This document shows, piece after piece, positions 34,646 to 42,091 of a stretch of DNA of 64,000 nucleotides. The notes under the pieces were generated by a model that did not search any database, had not been told where the DNA came from, and was given only the letters and a program-made list of their open reading frames with translations. Each line of letters begins with the position of its first letter. The stretch's first letter is position 1. The stretch is from Geomonas azotofigens (lineage in GTDB: Bacteria > Desulfobacterota > Desulfuromonadia > Geobacterales > Geobacteraceae). The stretch is from positions 124,001 through 188,000 of the forward strand of contig NZ_JAHLME010000002.1 of NCBI RefSeq assembly GCF_018919395.1. The letters are read 5' to 3'. The position numbers and the translations under genes are program-made.

Positions 34646-35556
34646 CCGCGATGGTCGAGGAATTCATCGAGTTGAGACAGGGCGGGCAGAGCGGCACGGC
34701 CGCCCAGGGCCCGCGTGTTCAGGGCGCCCACGGCCGAGGCGTAGCGGGCCGATTCTTTCAGGGAGAGCCCCCGGGCGAGGCCGAAGAGAAAGCCGCCATG
34801 GTAGGCGTCCCCGGCGCCGGTGGTGTCGACCACCCGGTCCACCGGACAGGCGGGCTGGTGAAAGGACTCCCCGTCAGCCGAGACGACATGGCTCCCCCGT
34901 GTCCCGCTGGTGACGGCGACCACCTTGGGGCCGTACCGTAACAGCGCCTCCGCGCCCCGTTCCGGTGCAGATGCCCCGGTGCAGCTCGCGGCGTACTCCT
35001 CGGCGACGATGCAGACATCGACCAGCGGCAACAGCTCGAGGTGCTCGGCTCGATAGCGGTGGGAGCCCCCGTCGAAGGAGACCACCACGCCGGCTTCCCT
35101 GGCGATCTGGGCCGCCCGGAGGCACGCCTGCCAGTGCCGCCCATTCAGGTGCAGGATCTTCGCGGCGCGGATCATCTCTTCGTTCAGTTGCCCCGGTGGG
35201 AGTTCGCCCGAGGTTCCCGGCGCGAAGGTGATGGCGCGGGCCCCGTCCCTTTTCCGGACCAGGACCGCCGCCTGTGAGGAGGTACTGCCGGCGTCTATCG
35301 CCATGGCCGAGGTATCGACCCCCGCCGCGTCCAATTCCGCCACGATCATGCGGCCGATGAGGTCGCCGCCGACCAGGTCCAGCATCGCCGTGCGCGCGCC
35401 CAGCCGTGCCAGGGTGACCAGCGCGGTGGCCACCGGTCCTCCTCCCGCCAGCGCCGAGTCGTGCGCCCGCTGCACCAGTTCCCCTCCCGGCAGTTCATCC
35501 ACCACCATGAGCAGGTCCATGGTGCAAACGCCAAGTCCGACCACGTCGTAGTTCAT
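34642..35556 (-). CDS. PfkB/ribokinase-family sugar kinase
   Basis: The 304-aa protein is full length for the ribokinase family. Near the N-terminus GGGPVATALVTLARLG is the PfkB signature 1; near the C-terminus VVDTTGAGDAYHGGFLFGLARG is signature 2 with the catalytic aspartate in TGAGD. It phosphorylates a sugar or nucleoside, substrate not identifiable. The ATG at 35556 begins MNYDVVGLGVCTMDLLM, as usual for the family. Together with the carrier gene upstream (107 bp) and the gene at 37164 it may form a small uptake and catabolic unit. It converges with the EamA gene, sharing CTAG. Confidence 0.87.
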   Translation of the reverse strand: MNYDVVGLGVCTMDLLMVVDELPGGELVQRAHDSALAGGGPVATALVTLARLGARTAMLDLVGGDLIGRMIVAELDAAGVDTSAMAIDAGSTSSQAAVLVRKRDGARAITFAPGTSGELPPGQLNEEMIRAAKILHLNGRHWQACLRAAQIAREAGVVVSFDGGSHRYRAEHLELLPLVDVCIVAEEYAASCTGASAPERGAEALLRYGPKVVAVTSGTRGSHVVSADGESFHQPACPVDRVVDTTGAGDAYHGGFLFGLARGLSLKESARYASAVGALNTRALGGRAALPALSQLDEFLDHRG

Positions 35557-35663
35557 AACGCCGCCTTTTGCAGGTGAATGCCCTGCCCCCTTTGCGGGGA
35601 TGTGCTGTGCCGGAATTCCCTGCCGAGGCCGTATTTGGTTTTCTTGGATATCATCCTTTCCTC

Positions 35664-37115
35664 TTAGATCTTCAGCCCGAGCATGGGCCAGACGAACACG
35701 ACCGATCCCATGAACAGCAGCCACGAGATGGCCATCACCACGGCGCCCGCCACGATGATGTCGCGGCTTTTGAGATACCCGGAGGCGTAGGCGATGGCCG
35801 TGGCCGGGGTGCCCATGGGGAGGCAGTAGGCAAGCCCAGCCGGGAGCGCGATGGAGAGCGTCATCACCTTGGGGTCCATGCCCGTGGTCTGGCACAACCC
35901 CATCCCCACCGGCATCAGGATCGCCACGACGGCGGCGTGGCTGATGCACTCGGTGACCAGGATGGCCACGAGGGAGATGACCGCGATCACCGCGAGCGGC
36001 GCGTGCGCGTGGTCCCCCATCCCCTTTTTCACGACCCAGACCGCGGCGCCGGTCTTCTCCAGGGCGGAGGCGAGCGCGATGGTGCCGCCGTACATGAGGA
36101 TGATGCCCCAGTTGACGTACTCCTCGATCATCTGCCAGGAGACCACCTTGAAGGTGAAGAGGGCCGCAGCCCCAAGGATGGCGATGGCGGCGAGACCGGT
36201 CTTTTCCCCGAGGAACATCCAGCAGCCGACCGTGATCACCATGACCAGCGCGGTGAGCATCTCGTCATAGCTGATCTTCCCCATTTCCAGGCGCTTGCGG
36301 TTGAGGAATTTGAGTCCCACTGCAACGTCCTCAAGGTCGGGCGGAAAGAACTTGAGCAGGATGACGAACCCCAGGACCAATAGCGGCAGCACGATCATGC
36401 AGGCGGCGGTGGACCACTCGATGAAGGAGAAATGAAGCCCGGTCGCCTCCTTGAGCAGCCCGGCCGCGAGCGGCGCGCGGGCCCCGCCCAGGAAGGTGGC
36501 GATGCCGCCGATGATGCACCCCCAGGCCATGGACATGAACAGCAGGCGCCCGAAGCTGCTCTTGCCCTTCTCGAGCCTCAAGGCGGTCGCCAGTTCGGTC
36601 ACCACCGGGAAAAGCATGGCCGCGACGGCGTGCTCGCTCATGATGAAGGAGAGAAAGGCGGACAGCAAAAAGACGGTCAGGGCGAGCCGGGCCGGCGTCT
36701 TGCCGAACCTGGCCAGCATGGCCCGCGCGATCCGGGCTGAGATGCCGGTCCCGGTCAGCGCGGCGGCGAGGATGAAGGCGCCCAGGATGAAGAACACCGA
36801 CTCGTTGCCGAACATGGAGTAGGTTTTCTTGGCGTCCATGATGCCCAGAAGCGGCAGCATCACCATGGAGAGGAGCGCGGTCACCGCGATGGGAAGCAGC
36901 CCCGAGATCCAGAAGAAGACGGTCGCGCCGAAGAGCACCAGCGAGCGGTACCCCTCGACGGAGAGCCCTTCCGGCGGCGCCAGGCGGATCAGGACCCCGA
37001 TCACGAGGGCGACCGCGGCCATGACCTGGTAGCGCGCGGTGCGGTCGAGCACGATGAGCCAAAGGGGGCGGTTGTCGATTTTGAGCGGTTTTTCCAGGAA
37101 GTGCTTTGGTTCCAT
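35664..37115 (-). CDS. DASS/SLC13-type anion transporter with altered SNT motifs
   Basis: The 483-aa membrane protein has the DASS fold: about eleven segments, two inverted repeats, and the conserved LPMGTPATAIAYASGYL near the C-terminus. Normal Na+-coupled members have Ser-Asn-Thr triplets at two hairpin tips. Here the first tip reads SFIMSEHAVAAM (SEH) and the second VTECISHAAVVAI (TEC-ISH). Cation coupling or substrate may therefore differ from dicarboxylate/sulfate symporters. It sits between the PfkB gene and the cysteine-free protein gene on one strand and is probably cotranscribed with both. Confidence 0.83.
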   Translation of the reverse strand: MEPKHFLEKPLKIDNRPLWLIVLDRTARYQVMAAVALVIGVLIRLAPPEGLSVEGYRSLVLFGATVFFWISGLLPIAVTALLSMVMLPLLGIMDAKKTYSMFGNESVFFILGAFILAAALTGTGISARIARAMLARFGKTPARLALTVFLLSAFLSFIMSEHAVAAMLFPVVTELATALRLEKGKSSFGRLLFMSMAWGCIIGGIATFLGGARAPLAAGLLKEATGLHFSFIEWSTAACMIVLPLLVLGFVILLKFFPPDLEDVAVGLKFLNRKRLEMGKISYDEMLTALVMVITVGCWMFLGEKTGLAAIAILGAAALFTFKVVSWQMIEEYVNWGIILMYGGTIALASALEKTGAAVWVVKKGMGDHAHAPLAVIAVISLVAILVTECISHAAVVAILMPVGMGLCQTTGMDPKVMTLSIALPAGLAYCLPMGTPATAIAYASGYLKSRDIIVAGAVVMAISWLLFMGSVVFVWPMLGLKI

Positions 37116-37163
37116 CTGTTGCGGGGTGCCCTCTTGGTTATAGTGCAGTGGCCCGGTTCCTAA

Positions 37164-37967
37164 TTAGAGCCCGGAGGATTCGTAAGATTCTGCCACTTCT
37201 TTCACGCGCAGCAAGCGCCTGAGATCGGAACTCGCCAGGAGCCTGCGGTCCTCGATGCTGTCGATGAAGCCGCGCAGCATCCCCTTGGGCGCGGCCGGCA
37301 CAAAGGGGGAGGTGAGAAAGATGAGCGGCAAAAGGGGCTTGAGCAGCACGCGCTTTTGCTGCCAGCCACGCTGCAGGTGGTTGAAGACCCGGGTCAGATG
37401 CTCGGGCGGCAGCGACGCCGACTCCTCGCTTAGCTGCACCAGCGGCACGATTTCCCGCTCCAGCAGGGCATCGATACCGGCGACCGTGTCCCCGGCCGGT
37501 TCGATCCCTGCGGTCAGCGACGCCACCACCGACCAGCGCGGGAAGACGGCGCGGGCGTGCTCGAGGGAGCGCAAACGCTCCTCGGGTTGCCGGCCATGCT
37601 GGGCGGAGCGGGCATGGTCATAGGCGTGCAGCGGGATGTCGAGAATGTCCACGCCGGCGGCGTAGGCGCGCTCGATGAGCACCGGCGAGGGGCTGAAATC
37701 GATCCTCCCCACCAGGTGCGCCGAGAAATTCTTCTTGATCATGCGGGCGAGGCTTTCGGCGTTGGCGAAGTGCTCCTCGTCGCCGAAGCTGAGGTGGAAC
37801 AGCGCCGCGTTACTCTGGTAGTGGCTGTCGTACAGCGTCTCGATGGTCTGTCGCTCCGGCAGGTTCCCCCCCACGTAGAAGACGTTCTCTTCCCGCCGCA
37901 ATTGGTCGGCGGAATACGGGGAGGTGCGCGCCACAAGCTCCCGTATTTTTTTCTGGTCTATCCTCAT
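37164..37967 (-). CDS. Cysteine-free protein with radical-SAM-like barrel outline
   Basis: The 267-aa product has no cysteine at all, yet its middle looks like the second half of a radical SAM TIM barrel: YAAGVDILDIPLHAYD, then SVVASLTAGIEPAGDTVAG and a LLEREIVPLVQLS strand resemble BioB-like barrels (gloss: GLE-P and Pvl strands). The Cx3Cx2C loop is missing, and NVFYVGGNLPERQT stands in its place. There is a C-terminal hydrophobic stretch (LLPLIFLTSPFVP). It is therefore either a degenerate non-enzymatic relative or a different barrel. A GGAGGG site precedes the ATG. It is 49 bp upstream of the DASS gene. Confidence 0.6.
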   Translation of the reverse strand: MRIDQKKIRELVARTSPYSADQLRREENVFYVGGNLPERQTIETLYDSHYQSNAALFHLSFGDEEHFANAESLARMIKKNFSAHLVGRIDFSPSPVLIERAYAAGVDILDIPLHAYDHARSAQHGRQPEERLRSLEHARAVFPRWSVVASLTAGIEPAGDTVAGIDALLEREIVPLVQLSEESASLPPEHLTRVFNHLQRGWQQKRVLLKPLLPLIFLTSPFVPAAPKGMLRGFIDSIEDRRLLASSDLRRLLRVKEVAESYESSGL

Positions 37968-38369
37968 GGGTGATCACTCCCTCCGGCAACAAAAAAATAC
38001 AACACGACCCGGTGCGATTTTAGCCACCATACGTAAATTAACCAAAACAGTCAACAAAATTAATCCTATTACCCATCATCATACTAGAGTATTACAAGCT
38101 ACTGGATTTATTTGTAATTAGCCTGACACACGGGGGGTGGCGGGTCGACGTTACCCCTCTGCATCGACGCGGGAAGATGGGTACGGTGAAGTTGAATCCA
38201 TTCTCATTGACTTGCCGTCACGGACGCGCTATAGAAAGTGTGCCCGTGAACGGAGAGCGCCCCGACCTAAGCCGGTGGAACCACTACGTTGCGCGTCGCT
38301 GAAAGCTTGCTATCCTCATTAACTATCCACTCACCCGCTGCCGCACCTGCGGCGGCCGACAAGGCTCTC
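37968..38369. other. Intergenic region with AT-rich half and promoter-leader half
   Basis: The first 150 bp are very AT-rich and contain ATTACAA/TTGTAAT (38091-38118); they should carry the promoter of the minus-strand gene at 37967. The second half is GC-rich and contains a strong plus-strand promoter (38207-38235) with a leader of about 130 bp before the VOC gene. No gene is seen. Confidence 0.6.
38207..38235 (+). promoter_or_regulatory. Strong sigma-70-type promoter before the VOC/DAC-like genes
   Basis: TTGACT (38207-38212) and TATAGA (38230-38235) are separated by 17 bp. The -35 box lies in ATTCTCATTGACTT, identical to the one at 30820. Transcription from about 38242 would give a leader of roughly 128 nt before the VOC start. 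Confidence 0.7.
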
Positions 38370-38807
38370 ATGATTTCTCGCATCGATCATCTCAACATCG
38401 TGGTACGCGACCTGGAAGCCGCCACCGCCTTCTTCGCGCTCCTCGGCTTCACCCCCGGCATCAGTTCCGGCCTCGACACCGACTTCCTCGAGAAGCTGAC
38501 CGGCGTGCGCTGCGCGGGAGGAAAGTTCACCGCCCTGCACCACGCGGGATCCGACCTCTCCATCGAACTACTGCAGTTCGACGCCGGCGGCGAACCCGAT
38601 GCCGGGACCGGCATCGCCAACCGCATCGGCCTGCGCCACCTTGCCTTCGCCGTCACCGACATAGAAGCCGAGGTGGTGCGGCTGCGCGATCATGGCGTGC
38701 AGTTCATCGGCGAGGTGCAGGTCTGGCAAAAGACCGGGAAAAAACTGATCTACTTCCACGGGCCTGAAGGGATACTGCTGGAACTCGCCCAGTACCCGAC
38801 GCCGTAA
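38370..38807 (+). CDS. VOC-family protein (methylmalonyl-CoA-epimerase-like)
   Basis: The 145-aa protein has two VOC modules with the usual metal ligands: H7 in RIDHLNIVVRDL, E in LSIELLQF, H in GLRHLAFAV and the final E in GILLELAQYP. The spacing is like that of methylmalonyl-CoA epimerases and glyoxalase-like dioxygenases; the substrate is open. The start at 38370 (MISRIDHLN) is chosen because conservation begins there; upstream residues are alanine/proline-rich leader. The DAC-like gene follows after 30 bp, so both share one transcript. Confidence 0.8.
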   Translation: MISRIDHLNIVVRDLEAATAFFALLGFTPGISSGLDTDFLEKLTGVRCAGGKFTALHHAGSDLSIELLQFDAGGEPDAGTGIANRIGLRHLAFAVTDIEAEVVRLRDHGVQFIGEVQVWQKTGKKLIYFHGPEGILLELAQYPTP

Positions 38808-38837
38808 CGATACCAACCACGAGGGCACCCGCCGGCC

Positions 38838-40157
38838 ATGTCCATCAAGAACAAGACCCCGCGCCACCTGGCCGAATTCGTCTGCACCGAACTGCGCAAG
38901 CGCAAGGCCGCGGTACCGGATGACCAGGTCATCACCGAGCTGATGGAGACCATGTACTACTCCAGCCTCCGCACCGAGGAGTCGGAGCCGGTACTGTTCC
39001 ACATGGTCTTTCTCGATCCGAGCCAGCCCGACCCGAAGCCTCCGCGCAACCCGGCGCGCGACCGCTGGAGCTACATCCCCTTCGCCGACCCGATCCCCTT
39101 CACCGTCTCCAACGTGGTCAAGATCGCCAAGTCCACCGACCTGCGCACCTCCTCGTTCGTGATCTGGCCCGACCAACTGGACCAGCTCTACATCTGGGGG
39201 CTCGTCGACCAGCAAAACCGCTTCCACAAGTTCCTGAACCGCTCCGCCGAGGTCGAGGTGGAACGACCGGGGGTGTTCCAGGCCAGCGTCGAGGGGATCG
39301 GCATCATCGCGGTCTACATGCGCTACGAGAAAGTGGCGGAACTGAGGGTAAACGAGGTGATCCGCCATTCGCTCGACGTGTTCCGCGAGGGGCCGGTGCG
39401 CGAGCTGCTGACGCCGGGGATCCACCGGTTCCTGGCGGGGGTGCGCAGCCACATCCCCGACGACATCTACCAGACGCCCGGTGCCGGCGACGAGCTGCAC
39501 GCCCAACAGTGGATCTCGGTGCTGTGCCGTATCCTGCTCCGGATCCAGAAAATCAAGAACGGCGGCGCCATCCTGATCACGCCGCGGACCACGCCGGACG
39601 ACCTCAACGTAAAGTACGGCATCAACTACGACCGCCTGCCCACCTCGCTGCAGTCCAATGCCGTCACCAAGATAAAGTCGGACTACCTGGAGCGGCACCT
39701 GCTCGGCCACGGCGAAACCCGGCCCAAAGAACTCGCAACGGACCAGTTTCAGCAGTTGCGGCGCCTGGAGAAGGAGTTGCGGGCCAACAAGAACGAGATC
39801 GACGGCGTGATCTGGTTCATCGCCCTGCTGACGCGGGTGGACGGACTGGTGGTGATGGACCCCAACCTGGTGGTGCGCGGCTACGGCGTCGAGATCAAGA
39901 ACTGGCAGGAGCCGGACCAGGTCTTCGTCGCCACCGACCGCTTCGGCAGTGAGGCGAAGCTGCGCCCGGTCAACTACAACCACTTCGGGACCAGGCACCG
40001 CTCCATGATGCGCTACTGCTGCCAGAACCCCGGCAGTCTCGGCTTCGTGATCTCGCAGGACGGCGAGGTCCGCGTCATGACCCTGCTGGGCGAGCGGCTG
40101 GTGATGTGGGAGAACATCAAGCTGAAGTACTACAGCTACGCGTCCAAGAAGAAATGA
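38838..40157 (+). CDS. DisA_N-like (diadenylate-cyclase-fold) protein, putative DACNV-type
   Basis: The 439-aa soluble protein has at its C-terminus the outline of a DisA_N/CdaA nucleotide domain: GGAILITPR (242-250), VDGLVVMDPNLVVRGYGVEI (334-353) where DisA has DGA, and GTRHRSM (384-390) where DisA has the ATP-binding RHR, followed by LGFVISQDGEVRVM. The N-terminal half (WSYIPFADPIPFTVSNVVKIA...LYIWGLVD) looks like a related sensor module. Asp and RHR are kept, while DGA reads DGL. It may synthesise or bind a nucleotide such as c-di-AMP. There is no HhH or membrane part. It follows the VOC gene by 30 bp. Confidence 0.7.
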   Translation: MSIKNKTPRHLAEFVCTELRKRKAAVPDDQVITELMETMYYSSLRTEESEPVLFHMVFLDPSQPDPKPPRNPARDRWSYIPFADPIPFTVSNVVKIAKSTDLRTSSFVIWPDQLDQLYIWGLVDQQNRFHKFLNRSAEVEVERPGVFQASVEGIGIIAVYMRYEKVAELRVNEVIRHSLDVFREGPVRELLTPGIHRFLAGVRSHIPDDIYQTPGAGDELHAQQWISVLCRILLRIQKIKNGGAILITPRTTPDDLNVKYGINYDRLPTSLQSNAVTKIKSDYLERHLLGHGETRPKELATDQFQQLRRLEKELRANKNEIDGVIWFIALLTRVDGLVVMDPNLVVRGYGVEIKNWQEPDQVFVATDRFGSEAKLRPVNYNHFGTRHRSMMRYCCQNPGSLGFVISQDGEVRVMTLLGERLVMWENIKLKYYSYASKKK

Positions 40158-40261
40158 CCTTAAACAACGATCGTTGCCGCCCCCTGCTTGTACACTGCTC
40201 CTCACAGAATGCAGGGGAAGCTAGGCGATGTTGACTGCCAACCGCCGCCTGTGAACCTGCG

Positions 40262-40348
40262 TCCCCCCTTTGCGAAGGGGGGACAGGGGGGATTTGCCTC
40301 TCCAAAATCAAAAGCAAATCCCCCTAAATCCCCCTTCGCAAAGGGGGA
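40262..40348. repeat. Long inverted repeat, family B
   Basis: Left arm TCCCCCCTTTGCGAAGGGGG followed by GGGGGGATTTGC (40262-40297) faces GCAAATCCCCC followed by CCCCCTTCGCAAAGGGGGA (40314-40348). Each arm is itself palindromic (CCCTTTGCGAAGGG). The 16-bp centre is AT-rich. It resembles the dispersed BIME/REP-type elements found in many genomes. It lies between the DAC-like gene and the MuiA-like gene. Confidence 0.85.
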
Positions 40349-40383
40349 CTTAAACAATGCTTGAAAGAACACCCGAGGTTCCT

Positions 40384-42048
40384 ATGAAAATGAGGATGCT
40401 CCCCTTCTCCCTGTTGCTGCTCCTTGGCTCGTCCCTCGCCCTCGCGGCGCCGAACGCCACCCTGACGGCACCCTCCCGGATCACTGCCGTGACCGTCTTC
40501 TCCGACAGCGCCCAGGTGACCCGCCAGGCCGGCGTCGCGCTCAAGGCCGGTACCAACCTCATCACCCTGGAAAACCTGCCCCGCCTCATGGCGCAGGAAT
40601 CGCTCAGGGCCGAGGGGAGAGGAACCGGACCCGCGCGCATCGTCGGGATCACCGTGAAGAACGTCTTCCTCGACCGGAGCAAGGACCAGCGGGTGCGCGA
40701 ACTCGAGGACGAGATCACCAGGCTCAACCGGAAGGTGGAAGCGATCGAGGCCCGGCGCAAGGCGCTCGCCGCCCAGCGGGCCTTCGTTGACTCCATCCGG
40801 GTCGGCTGGGGGGAGCGGATCTCCAGGGAACTCTCCGCCGGCAAGCCCACCGCGACGGAACTCTCCGAAGCGGTCCGTTTCGTGGGTGACAACACCGGCA
40901 AGATCGAGGAGGAACTCTACGACGCCGAGGCCGCGAAGAAGCCGCTCCTGGAGCAGATCGCGGCATTGAGGAAGGAACTGGAGCAGTACCGGGCGGAGCC
41001 CACGACGGAGGTGCGCTCGGTCCAGGTAGCCATCGAGGCGGAGCGCGACATGAGGTTCGATCTCGACCTCAGCTACCTGGTCGCCCAGGCCAGCTGGGTC
41101 CCCGCCTACGACGTGCGGCTCGCCGCCGACGGGAAGGATGCCCTCCTCACCTACCGCGCCCAGGTCTGGCAGAAAACCGGCGAGAACTGGCCGCAGGTGA
41201 AGCTGACCCTCTCCACCGCGAGTCCCGCCGCCGGCGGTGGCGCCCCCGAACTGACGCCGTGGCACATCTCGTTTTACGAACCCCCGCGTCCCATGCCGTA
41301 CCTGGCGCGCGGCAAGATGGAACTCGGCGCGGCGGCCCCTGCCCCGGCGCCCATGCGCGAGAGCACCTTCGCCGGCGCCCCGGCGGAGGACCGCATGGAA
41401 CCGGCGGGCTTCGTGCCGGCGGAGGCCGCCCAGGGACAGACCTCGGTCCAGTTCCAGGTGGCGCAGCCGGTGGACGTCCCCGCAGACGGCACCCGCGCGA
41501 CCAGCGTGATCGCCGCGCAGGCCGTCCCCGTCGCCGCCGAATACGTGACCGTGCCCAAGCTCTCCCCCCGGGTCTACCTGAAATCCACCGTGGTCAACCG
41601 CACCCCCTACCCGCTTTTGGCCGGTGAGGCGAGCATCTTCAACGACGCCACTTTTGTCGGCAAAAGCAACCTGAAGACGGTCGCTTCCGGTGAAGAGTTC
41701 GACCTTTACTTCGGAAGCGACGACCAGGTGAAGGTGAAACGCGAGGTGGCGCGGGTCAAGAAGAAAGGCGGCATCCTGGGCGGCAGCGGCGTCACCTACC
41801 ACGTGACCATGGAGCTTGAGAACTTCAAACAGCGCCCGGTCACCGTGTCCCTCAGGGACCAGCAGCCGCTGCCGGGCAACGCCGAGATCAAGGTCGCCGT
41901 CGAGGATGCCTCGCCCAAACCGGCGGAGACCAAGGAAGACGGGACCATCGTGTGGAAGGTCGAGCTGGCACCGTCGGAGAAGAAGAGGGTCTCTTACGAG
42001 CTCGTGATCGAATATCCCAAGGGGCGGGAACTCGTCGGGCTCGAGTAG
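40384..42048 (+). CDS. MuiA-like (DUF4139/DUF4140) secreted protein
   Basis: The 554-aa protein has a Sec signal (MKMRMLPFSLLLLLGSSLALA), then a DUF4140-type beta domain (RITAVTVFSDSAQVTRQA), a coiled coil (RVRELEDEITRLNRKVEAIEARR), and a DUF4139-type domain starting LDLSYLVAQASWVPAYDVRL and ending VELAPSEKKRVSYELVIEYP. These are the marks of the mucoidy-inhibitor-like A family, of unknown mechanism. A 100-residue Ala/Pro-rich insertion interrupts the last domain. The ATG at 40384 has GAGGT; it is 43 bp before the peptidase gene, suggesting an operon. Confidence 0.85.
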   Translation: MKMRMLPFSLLLLLGSSLALAAPNATLTAPSRITAVTVFSDSAQVTRQAGVALKAGTNLITLENLPRLMAQESLRAEGRGTGPARIVGITVKNVFLDRSKDQRVRELEDEITRLNRKVEAIEARRKALAAQRAFVDSIRVGWGERISRELSAGKPTATELSEAVRFVGDNTGKIEEELYDAEAAKKPLLEQIAALRKELEQYRAEPTTEVRSVQVAIEAERDMRFDLDLSYLVAQASWVPAYDVRLAADGKDALLTYRAQVWQKTGENWPQVKLTLSTASPAAGGGAPELTPWHISFYEPPRPMPYLARGKMELGAAAPAPAPMRESTFAGAPAEDRMEPAGFVPAEAAQGQTSVQFQVAQPVDVPADGTRATSVIAAQAVPVAAEYVTVPKLSPRVYLKSTVVNRTPYPLLAGEASIFNDATFVGKSNLKTVASGEEFDLYFGSDDQVKVKREVARVKKKGGILGGSGVTYHVTMELENFKQRPVTVSLRDQQPLPGNAEIKVAVEDASPKPAETKEDGTIVWKVELAPSEKKRVSYELVIEYPKGRELVGLE

Positions 42049-42091
42049 CCCCCGCCGCCCTGCAACTACCAGCTTTTTGCAAAGGAACTGC

